From Chaenocephalus aceratus (Eukaryota; Chordata; Actinopteri; Perciformes; Channichthyidae), in NCBI GenBank assembly GCA_023974075.1, contig CM043800.1, positions 6,098,453-6,162,452 on the forward strand: 64,000 nt of DNA. Reading direction: 5' to 3'. The position numbers and the translations under genes are program-made. How positions within the stretch are numbered: the first letter of the stretch is position 1; every line of letters starts with the position of its first letter. Below, one piece after another: positions 42,588 through 54,127 of the stretch. A model generated the notes under the pieces. That model was given only the letters and a program-made list of their open reading frames with translations. It was not told the origin of the DNA and did not search any database.

Positions 42588-45413
42588 TCATGAACATAGA
42601 TATATATATAAACTAGGGCTGTCAAACGATTACAATTTGTAATCAGATTAATCACAGCTTAAAAATTAATTAATCATGATTAATCACCATTCGAACTATG
42701 TCCAAAATATGCCATTTATTTATGTATTGTTGTGGGAATGGAAAGATAAATGAAAGCAGGCGGATATATCCATTTAACATACAGTATCTATGTTTATTAT
42801 AACATTTTTCTGGTGTCAAAATGAAAGACAACCCACACACCTATCAATCATCAAACCGTGGGGTCTTAATTCATTAGTGTTGATTTCTATCAACGGGGGA
42901 GTACTTCAGGAAAGTCGACAGAGGGAGGGGGGGGCTAGTGGAGTACTCCGTGACCACAGAGTGTGAACGTTGTGATCAGCTGTTTTAGCGCAGTTCTCCA
43001 GTGAAGGGGGGGGGAGTCTCCCTCCGCAGCCGGTTGGCGTAGTTTTGGCACAGTTCCGTTATACAGACCGACGTTAACAGCAGCCCTGTCTGTGCACCAC
43101 GGAGACCGACTCTGTCGTCCGGTGATCTAACCGCCTTCTGGAAAAGCTTCACAAGTACGTCGGTACGCAAATGCGCTTTGTGACACAAGTGACGGTACGC
43201 ATTTCAGATTACGCACATAACCTGCGTACCAGTTATGTGCACCCCTGTACCAGAGCCATAATATTACTATTATATGGCTCTGCCCTGAACTACAGCAAAA
43301 GTAATCCGTCGGGACTTCCTGCAACAACACCACGCCGTTATCAAAGATGTTCTATTGAGAAGACGATCACTACGTGACAAAAGTTTTCAAAACCGTGGCT
43401 ACTGAAATCAATCTTACTAACTGCTGTCTGTGCAATTTACTCCGCGCGAGTTGGCAGATTTTATTTTGCATACTTTAACATCATTTTTCATGGTGGGGCT
43501 AAGCCATTTCTTGGTATGGATGTAGCCTACCCCAGCCATACCCTGGCGCTGCCACTGGTGGCACGTAGGGGCGGGCCATTCTGCACATGCGTTAAATGCG
43601 TTAAATATTTTAACGCAATTAATTCAAAAAATTAATTACCGCCGTTAACGCGATAATTTTGACAGCACTAATATAAACACTAGATGGCTCATGGGAGATT
43701 TTCCAGCGTAGCTGACCGGCCGCCATCTTGCCACAGTCAACAGTACTCTGATTCGTGTTATGGTAGCTGTTGTAAAGTGAGTGATCTGCACAAAAATACT
43801 CTTAACTCTCTGAAATCTTGACTGATTTACAACGGTTTGGTTTATTAGAAACATGATTAGCATGGCTATGATACAGGATGCTTGGACATGTTGAAATTTT
43901 CAGCTTGTCTTTGTGTATGTGGTTGTATTTATTAGCTGGCTAATAACAAGAGGCTGTGAGTGAGACCTAGTATTACAAATTTGACCCAGCAACTTTACAC
44001 TAGTGGGAGAGGCAGAACTGCTCTTTCTTTCAACATAACTTAAGTTACACATGATTTCTTCCAAGTGGTTTGGCTTGTTAAAAACATCTTGCATTATGAT
44101 ACAGGAATTTGCTGGCTTTGTGTTTACAGAAGTACCTGACTATGCCGGACTTTTGTGCAGCCTACGGATGTTTAATGGCGAATCGCTATCACTGGGACCA
44201 TATATCGCCAACTACTATGTATTTATTAAATATTCATGTTCCATGAGACGCAGCACTATGTTCCCCACATATGTTTATGTTTGCTCAGTCTAATAACCCA
44301 TAACATGGTTGTGAAAGAATACCAAAGCTGAGGCTGGACGATGATTGATTGTTGGTGTGCCATGTGTCACCGTGTGTCTTATTGGTTTTGTGTTATACTG
44401 TATTTTTATTGTGGCAGCTGGTCCTTATCTCCAAGACACATTTAAAACAAATAACCTTGAACCTTGAAGCCCATCTCTCCCCACCTGCTCCTGCTTCCAC
44501 ACCACACCAAGTTGTTCTTCTTAATAATTAATAATAATACATTTATTTTGGGGGGCCGCCTTCATAACACCCAAGGACACCTTACAGGGGCATAGGGGAA
44601 ATATAGGGAACAATTTAACAGTGGATTTGTGAATATCAGCCGGGGTGAGACAAGACAAACCACAAATGGACTACAGAAGGACACAAAATGACACATGGTA
44701 CAGTTATATTATTCTTGGTCTTTTTTCAAAACATATTTGAAAGGTTCTGGATTTGTTTACAATCTAGAAACTAAATACAAACTAGGATGATATGAAGATC
44801 TCATGTCAAAAATAATTGTGATAAATGAGACAGAACTGGCCTGTCTGTGAGCACATTTTATGTTGGTTTGGTTCTTCTGATAAAGGTGTGAATATCTAAA
44901 TAATATACCAACATATGCTATTGTCGTGTTATAGTTGTGTCCCTGTTCTTCAAGCTAAGGGATTGCTAAATTAACAACTCTTGGTTTACAGAGTGGTAAC
45001 ATGAGACTGATTTTTATATTAAAATATAAATGTATTTAATTTTATAATTTATTTATAATTTATTTTAAATATTAACAATATAATAAAATAAATGGAAATA
45101 TACACCGGCAATATTAATATAAATCCTTGTGTGTGTGTGTTATAGCTATTGCTTCTCTGATTAATGTTATTTTCATATGAAAGTTCATGATTATAAGTAT
45201 GCAGTATCATAACTACATCTTTGATGTTTATAAAAAACCAAACCGTTTGAAAATTGGTTGAAAATTGAGCAAGCTATGGTTATTTAAATAGTAACCATAA
45301 TGTTATGAATGAGAGAACTGCCTGTGGCAAGATGGCGGCCAAGTGGCAACGTCGGTCTCCATTGGCCAGCAGCGCGGGTGAGTCATCTAGTGTTTATATA
45401 TTTATGGTCATGA
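42588..45413. mobile_element. Middle inverted-repeat element, interrupted by a hAT
   Basis: If the hAT at 42614-43670 and one copy of its target duplication are removed, the left end reads TCATGAACATAGATATA...ATATAAACACTAGATGGCTCA. The right end reads inverted TGAGTCATCTAGTGTTTATA then TATGGTCATGA. Further in, CCGCCATCTTGCCACAG (43721-43737) pairs with CTGTGGCAAGATGGCGG at 45321-45337. The interior 43740-45300 is AT-rich without genes. Confidence 0.78.
42614..43670. mobile_element. hAT element with perfect ATATAAAC target duplication
   Basis: Ends TAGGGCTGTCAAACGATTA and, inverted, TTTTGACAGCACTA. ATATAAAC directly flanks both sides (42606-42613, 43671-43678). AATCAGATTAATCACAG near the left and GTTAACGCGATAATTTT at the right are typical of this fish hAT group. 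No transposase core. Confidence 0.93.
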
Positions 45414-45646
45414 ACACATCTGTCCATCAGACAGAGGGCTGCTGTGCCTCCTGTCATCATTAATGGACGTCTCTTTAAAATGACCGCTCAGAGGAGAGGA
45501 GTTCTCATTTCTCCAACCGCCTACTGCTTCCTACTCTCTCCTCGGTTCCCCTCCTCGGCTCCTCGGCTCGCATCTCCTGTGGGCGGGACTAAGTCTCGAG
45601 AGATAGGAGTCGAGGAGGGGAGTTAGAGAAATGAGAAAGGGCCATG

Positions 45647-46312
45647 GTGTAGTCCAAACGATAGCTGAGGATTCTGGGTAGTGTATCCAAAATTTGGGTA
45701 GCCATCCAAAACTCCGAAAAATATTCGTTTCTCCGAATCGAAGGGGAAAAATACAAAAGCATTGTACACAATTTAAACCAATCAATGTTGTGTAATTAAC
45801 AAGGATAATTGTGTTTTTTTAGTCGATGAGTAGTGCAGATATCACTGTAAAATCAATCGACAGAATACTTACTTCCGGGTGTAAATGCTCCGTATCCAAT
45901 GGGAATGGACGCTCGTAATACAATAAAGGGGACATGATCATTATCTTTTAAATAACGTTAACTAAAGGGAACAATCTATTTGACACAGCTGAAGCTCTGG
46001 CCTTCCTTAAAAACTAACTAATTTAATAAAAATCACAGTTGTATTACACACAATGCACTGTTTTTTGAGAACAAAAATTCGTAGGCTAACTAATGTAATT
46101 TTTACATTCTGACGAAAAATAAAAATTATTATGAATACAAATAAAATAAAAGAAGCCTCCCGTGAGTTACTACAAGCTATAAAGTAGATTTTAAAAACGT
46201 TTTATAGAATAAAAGCTCACTGCTGGACGTTGTAGAAATGCGTGTGTGCACCACGACAAAAGAGCCTCATTCACTTTACATTGTTTTCTTTTGCGTGGAG
46301 CCGACACGTAAA
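45647..46312. other. Gene-free stretch
   Basis: AT-rich; I recognise nothing. Confidence 0.5.
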
Positions 46313-46594
46313 TGTAGCAAATGTATTATCTTTTCAATTTACACACGGCATCTATTGCACGTCTGTCCGTCCTGGGAGGGATCCCTCCTCTGTTGCTCTC
46401 CCTGAGGTTTCTCCATTTTCCCTTTAAACTGTGGTTTTTCTTCGGAAGTTTTTTCCTTGTACGATGTGAGGGTCTAAGGACAGAGGGTGTCGTATTGTCA
46501 TACTGATATTCTGTACACACTGTGAAGACCACTGAGACAAATGTAACATTTGTGATATTGGGCTATATAAATAAACATTGATTGATTGATTGAT
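46313..46594 (+). mobile_element. LINE 3' UTR fragment with (ATTG)n tail
   Basis: Plus-strand copy of the same 3' end found inverted at 61536-61880. Shared blocks include CGTCTGTCCGTCCTGGGAGG, TGTACGATGTGAGGGTCTAA and ATAAATAAACATTGATTGAT. Only the last about 280 bp of the LINE is present, as expected for 5' truncation. Confidence 0.85.
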
Positions 46595-46598
46595 AGCA

Positions 46599-46656
46599 GA
46601 ATGCGTGACTCCACCATGCAATGCGTGTTAAGGAGTCGTGGTGGGTCACGCATTCT
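46599..46656. repeat. Short hairpin directly after the LINE tail
   Basis: AGAATGCGTGACTCCACCA pairs with TGGTGGGTCACGCATTCT, with a loop of about 21 nt. It starts within a few bases of the LINE's ATTG tail. Confidence 0.7.
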
Positions 46657-47258
46657 GGTGAGATCAGGTTGAACGGACCCGTGGTGGGTGTATAATATGG
46701 AGTAATTAGTGCGCTCAGATGACATGACAGTTGTGGGACATGGCGGTTAGTCGACCAGATAGATATTATGGATGATTTTCCGGACTGGGAGTAAACAAAT
46801 CTGAGTTTGGAACCTCTATGGACATACCTCGGTCTGCGTAGAAGCCCGAGGCAATTGATGACAGACAAGCTTAGAGGAAGCGCAGGAAAGTTATTGAGAT
46901 TAAAAGTTGGGAGACAGAGTATCGTAACATCGTAGTGCTGCGGTAGGATGCTAGCGTTAGCACAGCGCTGGCTATGGTTGTAGACCAGCGGCGCTGAAAT
47001 TGGAGCTGTTGGCAGCCATCAGACAGGATGAGAGGTCAGTTGAAGGCTGTCCTTTAGAGAAGCCCCTCACTGCAGTGCGTAATACCTCAAGATGGGCGGG
47101 AGCTCAACATGGGCGGAGCCTCAACGCCCCTCCTTCTCAATCTTTGAGGGACGTGACGGGACGGCCCCTCCTTCTCAACCTTTGAGGCACGTGACAAGCT
47201 TCACAGATGAGGCGTTGCATCCTGTTTCCGGGGTAGCAGTTCTGTTCTGTTAATCAGA
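46657..47258. other. Gene-free stretch
   Basis: It includes a GC-rich imperfect duplication (GCCCCTCCTTCTCAA..CTTTGAGG at about 47125-47155 and 47163-47190). No gene recognised. Confidence 0.5.
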
Positions 47259-48315
47259 GGCTGCAGTCGAATAGTCCAAAGATCAACTCCTAAATTCTAA
47301 CCCTATCGTCTATTCCTTGACCTCTGAGTGAAACGTCACGGGGTTAAAGGATAGTGGATAGGATAATCCAAAAGGATTTAGGAGAAGAGACTGGGTACTT
47401 TAGAGAATCCGAATGCACTTTCACTATCCGACGTGTTTATGATGCGCCAGCGGACGTCATGAATGTGCGTCTGCTGCTGTGGGGGGAACTATGGAAACTA
47501 CAGTTTTCTATACAGCGGACTACAACATGGATGTTCAATAAGAACGAGGGACTCATCTAGAGACTCTGCACCGTGCTCTGATGCTGCTGCTTTGCTTTAT
47601 GAACGTGGACAACAGAGAAACATATTCTTCATGACCAAAGTTGGAATTGAAATAAAAAAGGAAAGTGAAACTTATGCTCGTCACCCTCTCCCTCCGGTGC
47701 ACATTAATACCAATGATCCCAATACGTATGATTGTATGAACTAAAGATCTTAAAATCAAAACAAATGTATTATTATAAACGTTAGTCCTTAACATCTATC
47801 ACTGTGTATATCACCATTCAAACATCTTTTAAAAGTTGAACAAACTCCACACAGCTCAGTAAAGACTGTGAAATGTTGACTTTATTTGATCATTTCAGTG
47901 AAAACTAACGTTCATATTTCTCTTTTTGATTATAATACTGATGAACGTTCAAAACAAAGCACTTTGGCAACTTACCACATATGTTTTAAAATGCTTAATA
48001 AGCACCGTAACTTTCATGATATCATTTCTCGGTCATAATCGGTTGTTTCCGTGAACGGCCGACTGTTGAGTGACGGCAAATGCTGCGGCTGCAAGGCATT
48101 GTGGGGCAGCATTTTCGCTTCTCCTGTCGGTTAGGGAGGTCCAGTGGTTCCTAAGCTAAAGGAGGTTATAAAGGAAGTTTGAAACCTCCTTTCATATCAT
48201 TTCATCATTCTAGAGAATTCGAACGGCACTTATCATGGCTGCCACTGAGGGACTTCCGGGTCATTTCACTCCTTTAGGAAGGTTCCTAAGCTAAATGGAC
48301 TATTCGACTTCAGCC
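47259..48315. mobile_element. MITE with GGCTGnAGTCGAATAGTCCA ends
   Basis: The left end (47259-47278) and right end TGGACTATTCGACTTCAGCC (48296-48315) are inverted with one mismatch over 20 bp. It is about 1.06 kb and non-coding. No clear target duplication, so the superfamily is open. Confidence 0.8.
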
Positions 48316-48783
48316 ATAGCGTCAGAGTAAAATGGAGGTAAGTAATCCCTAAATAAATAAAATAATAATAATACATGGGACTTTTATAGCGCTTTTCATG
48401 AAACTCAAAGACGCTTAAATTAAATTAACTATTTGTTTTTGCTGCGGTTTAAAATGTGTTGATTTAAGTCTCACTTATTTGCTGTCAAATGTGCGCTGTC
48501 GCTACTAGGACGTGCATGTCCTAGTGATGCAGAATCTAACTACATTTAATAACTATTAATTATAACTACAAACTACATTTGTGTTGCTTCAAAATAGTAG
48601 GATTGCTGTGTAAGCAAGTCCGAAAACTTTAGGAAAGTTTTAATATTATTTTTGCACTACTTGAGAAATACTAATAACTATACTAACTTATATTTCAATT
48701 CGATTTTTACAAAATAAATGTATATGCAGCTATTTTATTCCTGCCTATTGCCTAACTATTTTGTTTGTGTTTATTTTCTTTGA

Positions 48784-49056
48784 CCAGAAACACATCACAC
48801 ACTGATGAAAGGGATGTTCTCAGAAGGATAGAGCTTGTGCCAGAGCTGGCGGGGCGCATAAACAGTCAATGTGCGGAACAACTGTTCTCAGGAATGAGGA
48901 AAAACAATTACTTTTTTAACATGACAACAGCCTTAACACACATATTTCTGCAAATCAATATACTACACCACTACAATGTGACAACACACAACAAAGCTAA
49001 AGAGCAATACAGATCATCTGAAAAGTATCATCCCAGCAGATATGGAAATGCAGCTT
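48784..49056 (+). pseudogene. KDZ-transposase-like C-terminal exon
   Basis: After an acceptor TTTGACCAG the frame reads SHTDERDVLRRIELVPELAG, then INSQCAEQLFSGMRKNNYFF, then HIFLQINILHHYN, stopping at 49056. The (N)(S/T)Q-x-CEQ-x-F block followed by a small-residue/aromatic stretch and an H-x-FL-x6-H-N-like end is the pattern I associate with the C-terminal part of KDZ (Kyakuja-Dileera-Zisupton) DNA transposases. The Glu corresponds to the last acidic catalytic residue. The N-terminal and central domains are not seen upstream in this window. It lies in the same orientation as the Ulp1-like exons that follow. A host gene derived from KDZ is an alternative. Confidence 0.6.
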
Positions 49057-49159
49057 GATGTCAATGGGAGGATATCATTAGGTGAAGCATTTCTTAGAAT
49101 CATTATGTTCTTGTTCTTTTATGTGGTTATCTGGAGAACTAATATTATCATTTCAACAG

Positions 49160-50896
49160 CTCCTCCTTCACAAGTTGGGATGGCCACTGCATCTTCAGAC
49201 ACCACAGAGATGGTCGGAGCAACAGGAGTGTAAGTTATCTACTTGATACTTGTACTGTATAAAGACATACATTTTGTGTTGTTGATTTGTTATCAAGTTA
49301 TCTGGATGCCAAGGACCAGGGAGACTTTACTAGTATCAACACAGTTATGGCAAGCAAAGGTTGCTGGGGACAGGAGCTTCAGGAGGTTCAAAACAAACAA
49401 GTAAAGTGAACTAGTCAGCAGTTCAACATATTGTATGTATGCTAAATATTACTTAAAATGCCGGTTTTCATTTTCTTTTTTCTTCCTTTAGCCGGCACAG
49501 GTTCTGGACAAGACCCAAAGTCCAAACACACATCTAGCCTTTGTGAGCAAGATGGCTCTCACGCGGTCAGATCTTTGGAGTCAGGGTTTGGCTAATGACA
49601 TGGATGGGATGGTAACCAGAGTGATCACGCTCTTTGTTTCTTGTACTTTTTCTAACTGATTTTGATTGAATTGTTGGCATGTTTCATGTACTCTGTATTT
49701 TACTGACGTGTGTTTGTATTCTGCCAGATCCTGAACAGCTGTCTTACAGTTATTGAGAAGGTATTGAAGCTGTTCTAAAATATGTAAATATATGTATAAA
49801 ACATACTATATTATATCAAACAATTATAAGGATATTACATTATGAAACTACATCTGTTACAGAGAGTAGATGGCGTGTTTGCTGCCAACAGCCATGTTAT
49901 CGCTGCCTGGTTTCCACCATCTTCCACCATCAATTCGATGCAACACCTGCTGGTATCTTGATCATGATTATCCATGTTGCTGCTCCATGTTCTCGTACCA
50001 ACTCATTACTGAAGTCACATCAACACAACTGGTTTTTGCTTTTCCAGGAAAATGCAGCAACCTCCAACGGCTTCTCCTTCCAGTGTGGGAACCTGGACAC
50101 TCTGTGTGAGTACATGTAGTTCAGTCTTTGCTATTGTTTATTTACTGTACAATGAAGTTTGCCATGCTGCAAATAGTGTTTCTATCTTTAAATTCAACGC
50201 TTAATTTAGTTGTATAATACAGATCCTACAACTTTATAATATAACGTTTGTATGTCAAAGTATACCTGTTGATATTGGAACGTGTGATATTAACAGATAC
50301 TGAGGCCACAAGCTAGGGAGATTTTCTTTCGAGATCCCCTCCGTGGCGCTGGCTGGAGAGATGATAGTCGCACCAAACCATTCAGGTCTTTTGGCACACA
50401 GTTCCATCACATCCGGACAGTGCAGTTCTGTTTCAGACCACTTGTCTATCTTTTTGAATCTATGGCTCTGTTTTATTTGAACTAACATGGGATGCATTGT
50501 ATTAAATAAAAGGCATTGAAGAGAAACCGTAGATGCCACTTGACAGCGGGGCTGTTCTGTTTTACCCCTTAATGACTTTCTTTTGGAAGTTCAAGTTTGT
50601 TCCTGTTCCAATAGTGTTCAAAGATTTTCTGCATGATTTTCGAGTACTTATAAAGTTGAATTAAATTGTACTTATTCTTAACTTTCACATGCATTGTGTT
50701 CACAGAAACCTTGCTCAGATCTTGTGCCCTGGGCCTTGGGCAAGTCTTGGTGTGGATGATGTCCAGGTTAGATTTGTTAAAATTATTCTACTGAAGAGTA
50801 TGATGTAAATGTCATTTTTGACACTTTTGACTTTTCACACTACAGGGCCAACCAAGACAAGGGTTCTCCAACAACTGTGGGGGTTTTGTTTTGATG
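49160..50896 (+). pseudogene. Ulp1-like (C48) cysteine protease, spliced relic
   Basis: Small exons with good splice sites run 49160-49229, about 49313-49400, 49492-49611, 49728-49760, from 49863, 50048-50105, 50706-50766 and 50846-50896. The exon at 49492 (40 codons) reads KMALTRSDLWSQGLANDMDG, and 49728 reads ILNSCLTVIEK. Together they look like the W/L-x-D-x2-IN entry of Ulp1 proteases. Exons 50048, 50706 and 50846 join in phase (PVWEPGHSV, LGVDDVQ, then GQPRQGFSNNCGGFVLM). GH, the Asp and Q..NNCGGF fit the His-Asp-Gln-Cys layout of SUMO-type proteases, though the usual Trp after His is Ser. Phase between 49863 and 50048 is not consistent in my reading, so decay or a missed exon is likely. 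No 3' end was found. Confidence 0.55.
50255..50539 (-). other. Unidentified 94-residue minus-strand frame
   Basis: The frame contains SETELHCPDVMELCAKRPEW and FGATIISPASATEGI. It looks protein-like but matches nothing I can name. It sits inside an intron of the Ulp1-like relic on the opposite strand and may be a transposon fragment. Confidence 0.3.
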
Positions 50897-51423
50897 GTAA
50901 GATACTGGATATACAGTAAACATATAGTAGTCCTATTTTTTCTGTTTATAATAATGTATACAAAGTAACTGCTTTCAGCATGCTAGGCACTCCATTATTG
51001 TCATAGTTGAGACATGCTGTGATTTATTTATCCAAAACAACAGGAATATTATTTGTCAATGAACACCATAGCATCACAAAAACCTAACATAATATACTAT
51101 TTATTTATTTACAGTACACATTTTACATTGTGTCAAGAGCCCAATTTGTATTCTTGTTTTACTGCCATAGTATTCAATAACTGTACCCAAACGGTACTTT
51201 TTATAACTATAATGATCATATGAGGTTGTGCCGCGAAATAATCTTTTGAATAATTTGTGACCAAACCGTTTGACCCACTGAGATAACTTAGACTAAAGTT
51301 AACTATCTAAACACTCAAGAGTCCTTTAGCGCACTTGAGTCTCTCAGTCTGAGAGGAGAGGACTCCGTTAGTGCAGCTAGCTAACCAGATGCTAACAAGA
51401 CGGTCCCTGCTGGCACTGGTCCC
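50897..51423. other. Gene-free stretch after the Ulp1-like relic
   Basis: I searched the plus strand for the exon that should follow FVLM in a Ulp1 domain and did not find one. Confidence 0.5.
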
Positions 51424-51742
51424 TCTCTATCACTATCTCTCTCGCTCTCTATCTATCTATCACTATCTCTCTTGATCACTATATGCGCTATTTCCACACA
51501 CACACACACACACACAACACACACACACACCCAACACACAAACCACACACACACACCACACAACACACACCAACCACACAACACACACACACACACACAC
51601 ACACACACCCACAACCACAAAACCCAACAACACCCACACCACACACACACACACACACACCCACACACACACACACACAACACAACACACACACACACAC
51701 ACACACACACAACACACACACACACCAACACACACACACAAG
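51424..51742. repeat. CTAT/CTCT tract and compound (CA)n microsatellite
   Basis: 51424-51476 is CTCT/CTAT-rich. 51497-51742 is CA repeats broken by AACA and CCA units. Overlapping long frames on both strands are artefacts. Confidence 0.96.
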
Positions 51743-52499
51743 AGCCGAGCTTGAATGACACAAGCACATGGGCGCGGGAAGGGGGGTGCTGAGGGTGCTG
51801 CAGCACCCCCCTTCTAAGATCTAAGTCTTCTAAGACCCGACCGGACAAAAAGACGTGGTGCAGGCACGAAACATACTACCAATAGAACATTGCTTTTAAA
51901 ATCGCTCTGTGTGACACTAAAAAAAGGGGGAAATCGTGTCGGTGAACCCAAATCAATAGATTAAATCTAATTTAAGCGTCATCTAATTTAAAATCACCAG
52001 CAAAGTCTGGGAAAGTGTGATTAGAGCTCAAGAAGCAGTCCTGAAGAACCATCATGGCAGGCAAGCAAAAAGACAAACATAGTTTGCCAAACTGATGGGC
52101 TGAGACAAGGCAACTGGAAATCGTTCGCGAAACACACCCGATCCTTTGCAGGGGATGCCCACTGCGGGCGGCAGAACAGACCTGAATCCAATCGACTTCA
52201 TAAGTTCTTTGTTTCTGTAGTTTTGTTCATATGAAAATCATTATTTTTCATCCTTTGCTTATCTTTCTTACAGTGCAGACGCTTTTCTGCTTGCTCCTGC
52301 CTCTGCTTACTTTTTATGCTGATTTTCCTATTCTTATTCTCTGAAAACTTCGAGCAGCGGCTCCTGGACATTAACCTATCACTGGGACAGTTCATCTTCG
52401 TAAATAGACGGAGGTTTACAGCCATATTTCAACATTTTTACGACGACCCCAGTCTTACAGTAGCGTGGCCTAGCAACAGCTAAAGCCTGGTAGGCTACT
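51743..52499. other. Gene-free stretch with a hairpin and an unsupported minus-strand frame
   Basis: A short perfect hairpin occurs at 51783-51811. A 75-codon minus-strand Lys-rich frame at 52198-52425 (MAVNLRLFTKMNCPSDRLMS start) is not recognised. Confidence 0.45.
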
Positions 52500-52522
52500 G
52501 CATGCTATTTAGCTTAAGCTAG

Positions 52523-53755
52523 TTGGAAAAAATGCCTCCGTTCTCTACAGATGACTTCCACAAACTTCTACAGAAGATACCTGCGCTGGAAATGAAAATG
52601 CAACGGTTGGAAGTTAACGTGGAAGTGAATGGACTATGTTGTGGGAATGACAACACCACTTTACCAGTGTTGCAAAATAGTGGAAAAGGGTATGCTAACT
52701 CACAGCTAGTTAGCAGCTACAAGGATTCCAAGGAACAGGAGGGCTGTGTACCGGGTAATAAATCTACAAGTGGTAGTCCTCCCTGGAACTCTCTGGGTGC
52801 AAGGCCGAAGAGTAAATCATTTCCATGGGATTTGGGAGGACGGATAACAGGCAGAGCCCAACACTCTGAAATATGTGATGCGACCGGCTGGCCTGCATTG
52901 TTATCACCCAGGAAGAGCGCCTAAACAGCCGTGGACAGCTGCTAAAGGGAGAATTACAAACAATCCTCCTAAACCACCGAGTGTGCCAATCCAGAACAGA
53001 TACGCTCCGCTGACCGAGAGCCGGAGATCTCTTTCTGATGACCTGGATAACCTGTCCTCTTCACACAGCAGGGTAAGGACCAATAGCTACTCCAAAAGTA
53101 AAAGGCTAGAGGGAAAGCTAACGACTGGGCCTGAAACTCTGATTGTGGGTGACTCTGCTGTAAGAGATGTAAAAGGTCTGTGTAGTAAGAACAACACCAA
53201 AGTACTCTGTTTTCCCAAGGATACGGTCTCTGACTTGGCTGAGAAGATCCTGCATATTGGGGCTGAACATCCGACTGTGAAGAATGTGTTACTGCACATT
53301 GGAACAAATGATGTTGTGAAACAAGAGTCAGAAGTGCTGAAAAAAGACTTAAATGTCTGTTGGAAACTGCCAGCTGTCTAAATGCAGAGGTGTTCATCAG
53401 TGGCCCTCTACCGCCAGTCAGAAGAGGAGTGGAGAGATTCAGCAGATTGTTTGCACTGAACACCTGGCTTTCAACTGTCTGTATTGACCATTCTGTGCAT
53501 TTTATTGACAATTTTAACTTTTTCTGGGACCGCAGACATCTTTTCAAGGCAAATGGAGTTTGCCTGAACAAGTCAGGAGTGAAATTGTTTATCTCTAACA
53601 TATTCAACTGCCTGCGTCATCAATCTGTTCCCTCTGCCAAGGACAAGCGGCAAGAGGAATCAAAACAGGAGATAGACACACACATCGCGCAGAAAACCCT
53701 GAAGAAGTATCACTGCACCCGCCTGAGGAATGTTCTGATTATGGGAGACATATGA
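52523..53755 (+). pseudogene. L2-like ORF1 with SGNH esterase domain, frameshifted
   Basis: The N-terminus reads MPPFSTDDFHKLLQKIPALE with a short coiled segment. The central part reads TLIVGDSAVRDVKG (GDS nucleophile block, Ser) and LLHIGTNDVVK (GTND block), typical SGNH-hydrolase motifs. The C-terminal part reads NFFWDRRHLFKANGVCLNKS, with the DxxH-like block altered (the expected D-x-x-H is seen as DRRHL). Frame changes near 52900 and 53370 split it into three frames. L2/CR1 ORF1 proteins bind RNA and membranes; the esterase role is not settled. Confidence 0.82.
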
Positions 53756-54127
53756 GACACACGGAGGAGTCCCCACCGCCCGTCACCCCCCCCCCCTGTC
53801 AACGCCTTTGAGGATACTCCGTTCACCCTTTCACCCTCGCCCACCATCCTGGAGATCGTTGAACACATGAAGGAGATACAGAGGGCTGGCACCGATTCCT
53901 TCCTGGATTTCAAAGACCAAACTCAGGCGATACGCTGGGCTGGCAGCATGTCCTTTACCCCCGCCCCTCAACGACGCCCACCAAAATCACCGAAGCAGAG
54001 ATGCGCACCATCTCCCCCGGCTTCATCACCATGCCTACCACAATCATCCAAACCAAAACAATCTGCAAACTGATATCTGCTGGGTCCAGGCTCAAGGGCG
54101 TATGGCACTCTCAACTCTTTCCAGGAC

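Larger units (their letters stand above)
41662..45646. mobile_element. Outer inverted-repeat element with CATGGGCCCTTTCTCATTT ends
   Basis: Left end 41662-41705 (CATGGGCCCTTTCTCATTT, later CCCCTCCTCGACTCC). The right end 45606-45646 is its inverted match (GGAGTCGAGGAGGGG then AAATGAGAAAGGGCCATG). It encloses two smaller elements. No transposase is visible. Confidence 0.75.

Noticed and set aside
51453..51848. Cys/Val-rich and His/Thr-rich frames
   Set aside because: They are translations of a CA microsatellite.
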